Of a stretch of DNA of 64,000 bases, positions 9,660-18,718 are shown in pieces (position 1 is the stretch's first letter; the number at the start of each line of letters is the position of its first letter). Source of the DNA: Kalaharituber pfeilii. Taxonomy: Eukaryota; Ascomycota; Pezizomycetes; Pezizales; Pezizaceae. Position numbers and translations under genes: made by a program. The notes beneath the pieces were generated by a model. The model was not told the DNA's origin. It searched no databases and was given only the letters and a program-made list of their open reading frames with translations. The stretch spans positions 310,001 through 374,000 of the forward strand of contig WHUZ01000030.1 of the NCBI GenBank assembly GCA_015179045.1, written 5' to 3'.

Positions 9660-10330
9660 GTATACCGGCACATCGACCTTCTGGCAATAAGATTAGGAGG
9701 GGCAAGATGAATACATTGCAGCCCGGCGGCGAAAAGAAAATGAAAAGGAAGGGGAAACACAAACCGAGCAGAGGCACTACCAAGGCTGTTGTATGCAGCA
9801 ATTGTCTCTCAAAACGTTCCGCCAACACCACAAGCCACTCAGAAATCTTCAACCCCCTCAGAGCAACCATCAATAGGGCAAAAAGGTACCCAATCCAACA
9901 AAAGGGCAGTCTTCGAGGCCCTCAAAAGCTTTGGAGAAGGCTACAGAAAAGACAATATCCCCTATCTCCACCCAAACCCAGAAAATACCCCCCAAGCAAG
10001 AAGTCAACAGGCCACAAACCAGGAAGCGACAGTTAAACCTGCCTTAGTCTGGTCACGCAATTGTGGTACATGGAATTGTAACAACCAAAAAGCTGGGAAA
10101 GGTTAGGGACTGGATGGAGAAGGCGAACCCATGGATGGGGAGTATAGTTGCAGCCCGGTGATTGTTGAAGAAGGAGAGGAGGGAAGGGAAGAAGACCAGC
10201 TCGGTAGTAATCTACAGTACCAAGTCCGGGTGGGTGCTAGTCATCATTGCGAGGTTGCGACTGGGCTCAGCAGCTTTATAGATATGACCTCAGAGTTGTC
10301 GTATTTCTGTAACGTAGTGGTAGTGGTCAT
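9660..10330 (+). pseudogene. LINE ORF1 (gag-like) relic
   Basis: Fragments in shifting frames resemble the RNA-binding ORF1 protein of fungal LINEs. They include VFEALKSFGEGYRKDNIPYL near 9909-9970, AIVVHGIVTTKKLGKVRDWM near 10057-10116, and KKTSSVVIYSTKSGW near 10189-10233. The last two match the conserved 'VVVHG...TSSVVIY' layout. Several stops and frameshifts make it non-functional. It is unlike the zinc-knuckle relic upstream, so at least two element families are present. Confidence 0.6.
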
Positions 10331-10566
10331 GCTTGGCGTCTGACATAGCCACATACTAGAACAGTTTAGGGGTCCAAATTATGTGTCGATGATTTGCTGT
10401 CATATAAATTTTTGGTAATGATAGCTGATCAACATGGTTTGCTTCAGCGACCATATTCTCCGAGAAATATATCCTTGCAATAACCATTCTCACAATTAAT
10501 GGTTTCTGAGTGTGACAATAATCTTCTATCACTATTTCCTTCTATTACCATTACCTTCAGTCAGCA

Positions 10567-11900
10567 TTATATCTCGAGCTGTAATGTTGTTCGGTCTGAC
10601 CCTTTATAGATATACTTATGGATGTACTTAACTGCTTTGACTATAGTACATATCTCCACATTAATATGTGCCTTATAACGCCAAGATAAATATGGATTAT
10701 ATGGTACAATCCACTGATTATCAATTGTAACCCGTTGTTCACCTGATAATGGTACTGAAAAAGTTATACCATTATTTTGTTGCCTATATAAAGGGTATCC
10801 ATCTTCATGAATAACTGTTTCCTCCTGAAATGAACGTGGATATTTTTTGGAGTATGTTTTCGGACCGTTTTCATACTTTGCAGTCATACAAGGAGCATTA
10901 GGATTATGTATTTCACATGGTCCATGGATCATAGTTGATGTAACTATATTCCAAAGTTCCGTATTGGTAGGTGTATCTTTTGTGGGAATCTCTGCCGAAA
11001 TTATTTCATTAATCTGATCTGCAGATATGAAATGATCTTCCTTATGTAGAAAAACTAAGAGATGCATATGTGGTAATCCCCGTTTTTGATATTCAATTGT
11101 CCATACCCAACCAATACAATGTCCAAAAATATGTTGATGCTTGATTTCAGACAGTAACTGTTGTTGCTTTAGATGAAAAACTCTTGCAACCAAGTCTGGA
11201 CGGTCTATAGCAGTTTGTGTAGGTAATAGCTCTTGTGTAATCTCTTTCCACTTCGGATTAGCTGTAAAGGTAATAAAAAGTGTAGGACGACCGAAATGAC
11301 GAACAATAGCCATTGAATCTTGGAACAACTGTTGCATATAACGATCCCCACCAGTAAAACTACTTGGTAGAATAATACGATGCCCTAACATCCTTGTATC
11401 CATATCTTGCCTTCCTAAAGCATCCGTTAAGCCATTATACACATCTGCTCGAATTGCTCTCTGATTATTACGGAGCCATAATAGTTTATTTTGATCGCAT
11501 ACTGCCCATGCATCAACAATATATTGCTGAAATAATCGTTGCGCTCGAAATAAAGTCTCAGGCTCAGTATTTCGAAAGTGTAAACGATAGCAATAATAGG
11601 CTCTTTGTAGTAAACAGAGGCGACTTCGATTTCCTGCTCTATTCTCAAGCTGTAATGCCCAATGCCAACCTAAATCTTTAGTATTAACTACAAAATATTA
11701 TTTCAAGAGGAGTACTAACCTGATTCTCCATGTGGAAATAATAAAACATAATGTAATGGCATATATGCAGCATGGTTTGGATTAATTGTAGTAAATCGCT
11801 TATATCGGCGTTCCACTGTATTTTCCTCTAATATAAAACTTAGGTTTGCAATCCACTAAAAAAGGCGAAACTGCACTCCCCATACTGGCTGGAAAAGTAG
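10567..11900 (-). pseudogene. Helitron Rep (HUH) domain relic
   Basis: Helitron Rep/helicase starts rolling-circle transposition. On the minus strand an exon ending FPHGES joins DLGWHWALQL across a 44-bp GT-AG intron (11676-11719, phase 1). Open coding then runs to a TAA near 10567. Visible features are RLFQQYIVDAWA, RADVYNGLTDALG, the ILPSSFTGGDRYMQQ block, FITFTANPKW, the two-histidine HUH motif in GLPHMHLLVFL, and the tyrosine-bearing AVKYIHKYIYKGSD. The protein stops soon after the tyrosine motif, so the helicase part is absent. Upstream, coding may begin at a 3' splice site (TTTTTTAG) near 11870. Absence of internal stops suggests recent loss. Start not defined. Confidence 0.85.
11796..11900 (-). 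repeat. 105-bp Helitron-derived segment, copy 1
   Basis: This segment is nearly identical to 24941-25046 (one substitution and one A insertion seen). It covers the Rep codons VERRYK, a probable 3' splice site and part of an intron, so the second copy is a detached Helitron piece. Confidence 0.85.
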
Positions 11901-12106
11901 TAAAGGTGATCATGATGTAGGGATTATTCGATATGTTTTTCCTTCATGATGGCCTTTTTTTTTTTCTTTTTTTCGTGTACCGCCAGTGATAGCAGTTGAA
12001 GGAGTTTGTTCTGCAGATTGAATAAGCGTAGCATGATTTGAGACTGGTCATCTAGTACCAAAGTAGCTTCTCCTCACTGCTGCTTCCTGTCACTAAAGTA
12101 CCGTCT
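11901..12106. other. No gene; T-rich spacer
   Basis: Nothing recognisable apart from a T-rich run at about 11958-11980. Confidence 0.4.
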
Positions 12107-12229
12107 ATAAGGCCGGGAGCAGCGGGCTTTATCCAATAATCCCCACCGGTCCAATTGGCTCGAGCCGGCAAAGTAGTCCAATGACAGGTTATCCAATTTG
12201 ACAGGATCCAATATGAGAGGTTCGACTGT
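12107..12229. mobile_element. Pogo-like MITE, left end missing
   Basis: This matches the 30415-30577 element over its middle and right end, including AAGGCCGGGAGCAGCGGGC, the TATCCAAT motifs and the closing GAGAGGTTCGACTG with TA after it. The first 20-30 bp including the left TIR are absent. Confidence 0.7.
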
Positions 12230-12343
12230 ACTCTATGGAGATATTTTTGTTTGCAAAATTCTGTTTTTGAATGCCATCAACTATCCCGCCATAGTCCTCC
12301 CATGTTCTCAATTACTTCAACGTGTTTCCATTAACCAGTTCAT

Positions 12344-12396
12344 CGCCATAGCCCATAGGGCGGCACGCGATCAATGATATAAAAAAGAAAAAAAAA
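12344..12396 (+). mobile_element. Hairpin-A micro-retroposon, 53 bp
   Basis: The insertion is only the hairpin (CGCCATAGCCCATAGGGCGG then CACGCGATCAATGATATA) and an A-rich tail. Flanks carry a 14-bp duplication, ATTAACCAGTTCAT at 12330-12343 and ATTAACCAATTCAT at 12397-12410, with one mismatch. The 5' junction falls at the first G/C base of the hairpin stem. Confidence 0.85.
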
Positions 12397-12410
12397 ATTA
12401 ACCAATTCAT

Positions 12411-12939
12411 GCGAAACCTATGCTCGATTCCCTCTGGCCGCCGCGCTGCTGCCTCGGCTAGTAACTCCAGCATGCCGGGCAAGAACTGCCGGGAATATTG
12501 GAGAGTTGCGAGAGTCCTGATGCTTGAGGTGAGAATCAGGGCGATGCTTGGAGTTTAACAGAATAGCAACAGGGCTATACTGAGCCAACTGCTCGAACTG
12601 CAGTACGCGTCGGCCACTCTGTTACGTGCAGTAACCAACCAATCTACTATCCGTTGCACCAAAAGGCTGGTCAACAGCTGTCGTCGGTTGGCCTACTTGA
12701 AGGTGATCGACCGCTTGTGGCGCCAGTGCGTTTCTTTGTCAGGTGACCACCACCCTGACACCCTCGAGATATGGCGAAGAAAACCTTGCCCAGGGTAGTC
12801 ACAAAGCGCCAATGAGGACTTGGTGTCATCTGCACATAAAGCAACTATAGCACCTGGGATGGATTGATTCGACTGGTCCACGACATCCTGGGGCATATGT
12901 AGTAGAGATTCCAAACCTAGCTATAGCTGGTGCAATTTT
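12411..12939. other. No gene recognised
   Basis: Short open frames only; no domain, tRNA or element end seen. Confidence 0.4.
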
Positions 12940-13077
12940 GGTAGACGAGGGCTTTGTCATTTGGTAGACGAGGGCTTTGTCCTTTGGTAGACGAGGGCTT
13001 TGTCCTTTGGTAGACGAGGGCTTTGTCCTCTGGTAGACGAGGGCTTTGTCCTTTGGTAGACGGGGGACTTTGTCGTA
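12940..13077. repeat. 23-bp minisatellite, six copies
   Basis: The unit GGTAGACGAGGGCTTTGTCC plus TTT starts at 12940, 12963, 12986, 13009, 13032 and 13055, the last copy being diverged. The 23-bp period is not a multiple of three, so long open frames across it repeat the same peptide in rotating frames and are not evidence of a gene. Confidence 0.95.
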
Positions 13078-14080
13078 GGTATCTGCGAGATGCATGATGG
13101 GACATACATGTTCGAGAGAGAGATCCAGAAAGCAATGACCCTGGGGTGTATAATATTGCTGATCTGTGGTGGTAGAAGGAGAAGTGATGCACTGTGGCCC
13201 TAATGACCTTGCTAGATCTCGGTGTGCGCGTGTGTTTGTGTGTATCTGTGTGACTGCTGGTGATGGTGCAAGGCGAGCGTGCCAAGGCCGTCTCAGATGC
13301 CCAACAAGGAGCACGTCAAGGTTTTACGCCAAGATCAGAGCAAACCAATAAACATCAGGAGTGCAATTGACGAGCTCACTGTTGTCATATCCTCCTCTTC
13401 TCTCTTGCCGCTGTCCTCCTATAGCAGTAGAACATCTTCAGGTACGATCCACTCGCGAATTCAATAGGGTTTAGTTGCCCCCGTGCGGCCCCGTTTCCTG
13501 AGGGGACCACCGGGCTTCAGTAAAGACCTGTGAACAGTTTTGTATGCGAATAAATGAAGGCCATACCTATCACACCAGTAGGGCAGAAGATGGGGAGCGA
13601 GGATGGATGTCACTACTGAATCCTGACAATAGTCCAAACAACGAGGTGGAAAATTGGCATAGAACTATTGTAATTATAAGTTTAATCATGTACTCACTAG
13701 TAGTCGAGAGAAGTTTTCGGGTCTTTAACTTCTCTCCACTCCATAAATAAACTATTCACACCGTACATTCCAACGCCGTCAACCTCTAGAGGACGCTTAA
13801 TTCTTGAGAGGCCTGGACGCCTCATGGATTCCCCTTCATTCCCATAGGCCCGAGCCGCTCCTGAAAGGACTGGTCCACTCGTAACAGGACTGTATTCGAG
13901 GACAGGGGAGGGGAAGCACAGTGCCTCGGCTGCGGGCTATCTAGACTACTGTATTCCTTCCTAGAATGGAGCCGAATTGTTTGGTGCGCTGATCCGAGTG
14001 CAGTGCAAATGTGCCGTCCATCGAACGCGTCGTGTCGCGTTAGTGAGCGGCCTGGCCTGGATTAAGGGATGGTGCAGAGG
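13078..14080. other. No gene recognised
   Basis: A GTGTGTGTTTGTGTG-like stretch lies near 13224-13250. Otherwise only short unconvincing frames. Confidence 0.4.
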
Positions 14081-14130
14081 TATGATAGTGCTGAGGTTAT
14101 GATAGTGCTGAGGTTATGATAGTGCTGAGG
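14081..14130. repeat. 17-bp tandem repeat, three copies
   Basis: TATGATAGTGCTGAGGT repeats at 14081, 14098 and 14115. Confidence 0.9.
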
Positions 14131-15329
14131 ATGACTTGCCGATAGGTTAGGGTTTGTGGGGGGGTGGCAACCCTTTCAACTTTAGGGCTAAAATACAGGG
14201 AATAGGAAGTTAGGGTTACATGATAGGGTTGGGTTTTGTTATGCAGCACGGGCCAAACTTTGTTTCAACCCTTGCCTCAAGCAACCATGAGCAAATGAAG
14301 ATCGGCTCCTCCTTGTCCACCCGCAATACTGGTGAGGTTGGTGTGTCATGTTTGCTTTCTTTGTTTCTGCCCATAATGCTAGCGAGGGACGTGGGTCCTT
14401 GTATTGAATTTCTCTTCATGCACGTTAGCCGTGCTTCCTCGAGTACTTGAGTACTGAGTTGCAAAATAAAAAGGAAAAGGTAAAAGGGGAAAAAGATGAA
14501 GATTGGCGTGCTGCTAATAACAATACTTGCAACTAAAAATTTCATGCGCAGTCCCCGCACTGTAGAATCAACACAGCAGGTCGAGAGGCTACTGCATTCT
14601 TGATCACCATTCGCGACGTGATAAGGATATCGATGAATGCGCACTAACGATTCCGGTCCGAGTCTCTACCTGGGCCAGTACTGAGATTCATCCCTTGAGA
14701 CAAGGCAGCAGATGGCAAAAGAGAAGGTGCGAAAGAACGTGTTTATGATCTTGGAGGATGGTTATAACTATAAAGGCAAAGGATGCCAAAGGAACAATTT
14801 GTGGAAGCTGAAGCGAGATTTCCGCATCGTAGATCTTGGATGAAAGGGCAAAAAGAGAGAGAGGTGGAATGAGGTGAAACGTTCGCAAGCTTAAGGAGAG
14901 AAAAGGATAGGACAAAGTTTGTGGGACTGAAACAAGAGCATGAAGCGAACAGGCTGTAGCAGCAAGAGGGATATGGAGAGGAAAAAAATTCTCAGCACAA
15001 TTGAAAGCGACAACGTTTGACGGGGACTTGGAACTGATTCTCGACCGCCATCTTCTTCACGCACTTACAAAGAGTGGAGCCGCATGGGCCTGCAGAAGAG
15101 CACCGGAGAAGAGGATGGCAACAGGGTCAAGAGACAGGCAATGTGTGGGTAAAGGCAGACAATAATTGGTAAAGAAGGTAGCGGGCAGTTATGCGACAAG
15201 GATAGTTTCATTTTTACCATACAGCACACAGAAGAGATAGGTCTAAAAGCGGAATTGAGAGCAGATGGGAGAAGAGTGAGGTCACTGAAAAGGAGCAGGC
15301 TGGAGCTAAGGTACAGGCTTCTCACTAGG
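14131..15329. other. No clear gene; possibly more of the LINE relic
   Basis: The part after about 14690 is purine-rich on the plus strand and could be older reverse-transcriptase or RNase H coding of the LINE that follows, but no catalytic motif could be placed. A 137-residue minus frame at 15065-15478 is leucine/serine-rich and looks like the antisense of that purine-rich DNA. Confidence 0.35.
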
Positions 15330-15818
15330 TGATTGGCGAGAGCGTCAGTGCTAGGGGCACATGAGAACGCCTGCAGGGTTTGGAGATACAAGATAGAGGG
15401 CCGGCCCGAGACGCAAGCGCTGACCGGCGTGAGTGTAGGCGGCGTAGAGAGCGGGAGGAGACGATGGTGCATGTGCACGAGAATTGAAGACTATGGAAAG
15501 GGAAGTGGTTGCAGGAAAAAGTGGCCCTGCAAGATCCGCCGGCAGTTAGCTGTAGGAGAGGAGGTAAATACCTTTCTTTGTTTTTTTTTGTTTTTTTTAT
15601 ATCAATACTCGCATAGGTAAATACCTTGATTGAGTTCTTAAAGTGTGCGAGACTACAGAAGGCTGTGAAGGAGATAACGCGAAAGGGCAGGAGCGAAAAG
15701 TCGAGGAAGAGGATAGTTAATTTGTCATGTTATTTTTTTGTTTTATCTCTTTTGTAATGTAGCTACGACTCTCGCCCTAGTCCCGTGGGCGGCATTTGGG
15801 TAAAGGTTTTTAAATGAA
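15330..15818 (+). pseudogene. LINE ORF2 C-terminal relic with a diverged hairpin tail
   Basis: Frames around 15455-15560 give ETMVHVHEN, a stop, then RLWKGKWLQEKV, like the post-RNase H histidine/cysteine region of fungal LINEs. After an indel, and ignoring the insertion at 15575-15627, the DNA reads EEVNTLIEFLKCARLQKAVK to a stop near 15720. A type 1-like tail follows at about 15770-15818 (TCTCGCCCTAGTCCCGTGGG then CGGCATTTGGG and an A-run). Stops and indels make it dead. The upstream limit is uncertain. Confidence 0.5.
15575..15614 (-). mobile_element. 40-bp micro-retroposon truncated within the hairpin
   Basis: A 13-bp perfect target duplication (AGGTAAATACCTT) lies at 15562-15574 and 15615-15627. 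On the minus strand the insert is ATGCGAGTATTGATATA plus an A-rich tail, so only the 3' arm of the type 1 hairpin was copied. It interrupts the LINE relic, whose frame continues across the single-copy target site. Confidence 0.85.
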
Positions 15819-18161
15819 AAAAAGTTGGCCTCGCGCAAAAGGATTTTTGAAGCAGTTTCTCGCACTCTCCCGCTCACACTGTTGCGACCTACATCGGTCT
15901 CGTGAACCCGACAGGCCGCCACCTGGCCGTACCCGCGCAGCCGCAAGCATGGTGTAAGTAGTGGATCGCGGAGCATATAATTTAGATAAACTAATCCTCC
16001 TCAAAGACAAGTGCATCTTTCTTTACCCTTTTTATCAGGCAACAAAAAATTCTTCGGCAGCAGTGCACAGAGCTATTCGTTTCTTATACATACTTACCTT
16101 CATCTTCTACCAGGAACAGCAGCCCGCAACGTGAAGAATGTATATATACTGCATCCCAAATCCAAGTGATCGCCATCAAGTCCGAGTTCGGACACTATCT
16201 AAGAACCTTAATTGTGTTAGCGAAGCCAGTTTGTTATCTTCACCAATTGTGCCTAAAGTTGTGGTTGCACCTAGCTTCTGCTTCTATGTTGCAAGTCGGT
16301 GGCGTTCTTTATCGGTCTGGCTGCCGTTACCCTGAGCCTCCACTGCACCTACATCGACCAAGCAACTACACTAAACCTTCCAAGTTCTGAAACCAGTCAA
16401 TCAATACAGATATTCCTTTTTTAGGAAACTCTCGAAGCCGCCGTTTATAATTCCCTGAAGTTCCGTCTATATAAACTCAAACGAGCCTCCAGAACATTTG
16501 TTGACAAACAAACCTGATTCCTTGCACGTTGTAACCTAGCGTCTCCACAGCAACCGCAACCGCAGCATCATTAACGTTGCAGAAGCGAACTGCGGACACA
16601 TTGGATCAATGCATGCACGCAGATATGCATATGCAGCCATCTGCTGCAGAGCCCTGCAAATCGGTTGGAGCGATGGACCTGGCAGAAAGTGCGATGGAAA
16701 CAATAGCCAAAGTAGAATTTGACAAAACACATCCAATAATGACCAGCCTTCTCCTATCTTCGAAACGTATTGAAAATTTGGACCATTGCAGAAAGCTTGG
16801 TTTTGAAACAGAAAATCCCGTCACAGCATTTGGTACCCGGCACTTTGCAACAGACGATAACTGGTGCTTCTAATGAGTAAGGGGGACTGCTAGGCTGGAA
16901 GCTGCCTTTTTTTCTGCCTTTGTTCAGGACTCGTATGCAGCCCTGCTGGATTTCAAACAGGCTATACATGATGGTTGAGTGAGTGTGCCAAGTGTAACAT
17001 TATATTCCTTCAATGTATTTCATCTACATATCGATCTATGCCCGCTACTAGTGGGCCCCTCACATTTCCTACCCGCTAAACGCTTACCTGCACTTTCTTT
17101 TCAGGGTAACGTTTCTTGTCAGTTTACTATGTGTTAATACGCAGCGTTATTTCCAGTATGACTCATATGCTCATCCCCCTTGGTCACCGTCATTTACCCC
17201 GCACACAAGCCATCTGTATGGATCGCACCCATATATACAAACAGCGCAAATACACTCTAGAGAATTTACCCATTTCACATTAAATGCCTTCATTTCCACT
17301 TGCGCTCACTCCCAGTTATCAACCACCAAGGTCACCAACAGCGACAACATACCTCAGACGGTGTACGAGCAGAATGCAAAGCGTATCGTATAATTGATCA
17401 GCAAAATCTTGATCTCAACTAATGCAAATAACGCCTCCCACCTCGTGTCCCGAGCACGCAACAAGCAACCAAATAAAAGAAATATATATTACCTAAATTT
17501 ACAAATCCCCAAAAAAGAACCAATGAACGCCAGCAACAACGCATGACGGGTAGTGATGTACATAGCAAGATCTGACAAGACCAAGAGAATGTAGTATGAA
17601 AAAATCGAACGAAAAAAAAGGAAAAAAAAAAAAAAAAAAAAAATAAGGAAGAATGAACACTAATCAAACTACACAACCCATGAGCAACAAAACTTTACAT
17701 TACTAAAAAGTTTTGGATAAATAACGCACTATACTAAAACCAAATCCCTCAGTGAAGGTACTCGCGTTTCAATGTGGTGATGACCTACCGCTTGCTAATA
17801 TGATTATAATACCATAAATTTAATTATATTATCAACCAGAATAAAAAGTAAATGAAAATATGGAGATGTGAAAAGTGAAGAAAAAGAATGGAGACAAGGT
17901 GGGGGATTCATGGACATGGACTTCGGAATTGGCGAGATTAACGGCAAGTCCATGTTCGAGCAACTTCGCTAGGATTTGATCGACGATTTCTTGGTATCTG
18001 GCCTCCATTGTCCTCTGTAGATCAAGATGTCATCGATATAAAAAAAAAAAAGGAAATAGTAAAAATAGTTATATGGAGAAGAAACCGTGCGTGCCGTGAG
18101 ATGAGCAAGATTTTAACAAAAATCAAAATGTCAAGAGAGGAGAATTAAAAAATGAATAGGA

Positions 18162-18192
<31 letters not shown>

Positions 18193-18718
18193 AAAAAAAG
18201 AAGCAGACTTGGAAAGGCAACCGGGAAATCAAAAGATAAACAAAAATGTCCAGATATCGAAAAAATAGAGAAAAAAGAAAAAGAAATGAGGAAATTACAA
18301 GTCCTTAAAAACAATAAACAGGAAAAAAGATAAGGAAGTAAGCAACACTGAAAAGAGAAGAAAAAACAAAATCAAACCCAAGTGAATGCTCTCATTCACT
18401 GCTTCCGTATTTTCGGTAACTGCCTGACGTTTCAAGTTCTCGAAGCTCTTTCATTTTTCGCTACACTGTTGTTCCTTGCCCCACTTTCATGTTCGCTGTA
18501 TATGCCAGAGACTAAACTCAGCCAAATGTCGATACCAGATATCCCCACCCGATCTCCCGACCTCCTGGTCTCCCTTCACCTCCCCCATTAGATGAGATTA
18601 CCCCCCGCTATGTACCACCAGAAATAAAAATAATCAAGCATCCCCCCACTACTTCTTTGCCCTTGATCACGACTACCAATCTCAGCCCAAGCCCAAAACC
18701 ATTTTCCCGAGTTTATCA
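15819..18718. other. No gene recognised; A-rich in the second half
   Basis: A 98-residue open frame at 16577-16873 has no recognisable domain. A-runs lie at 17605-17643, 18039-18051 and 18160-18200, and 17700-18400 is strongly A-rich. It may include the 3' UTR of the minus-strand gene ending at 18719. Confidence 0.4.

Noticed and set aside
11796..11818. GCTTATATCGGCGTTCCACTGTA looks like a pogo-type inverted end
   Set aside because: It is explained as Helitron Rep codons (VERRYK) on the minus strand, and no matching partner end exists.
11958..11980. T-run next to CGTGTACCGCCAGTGATAGC, reminiscent of a type 1 tail
   Set aside because: The hairpin cannot be formed and no duplication is present, so I do not count it as a copy.
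12940..13077. Possible CRISPR-like array
   Set aside because: Units are contiguous with no spacers, and the genome is eukaryotic.
12826..13314. Minus-strand 162-residue frame with repeated SSTKGQSPRLPKDKALVYQ peptides
   Set aside because: The repeat is a 23-bp minisatellite read in rotating frames.
16577..16873. 98-residue plus-strand frame
   Set aside because: No recognisable domain, splice context or homologous neighbour; it may be chance.
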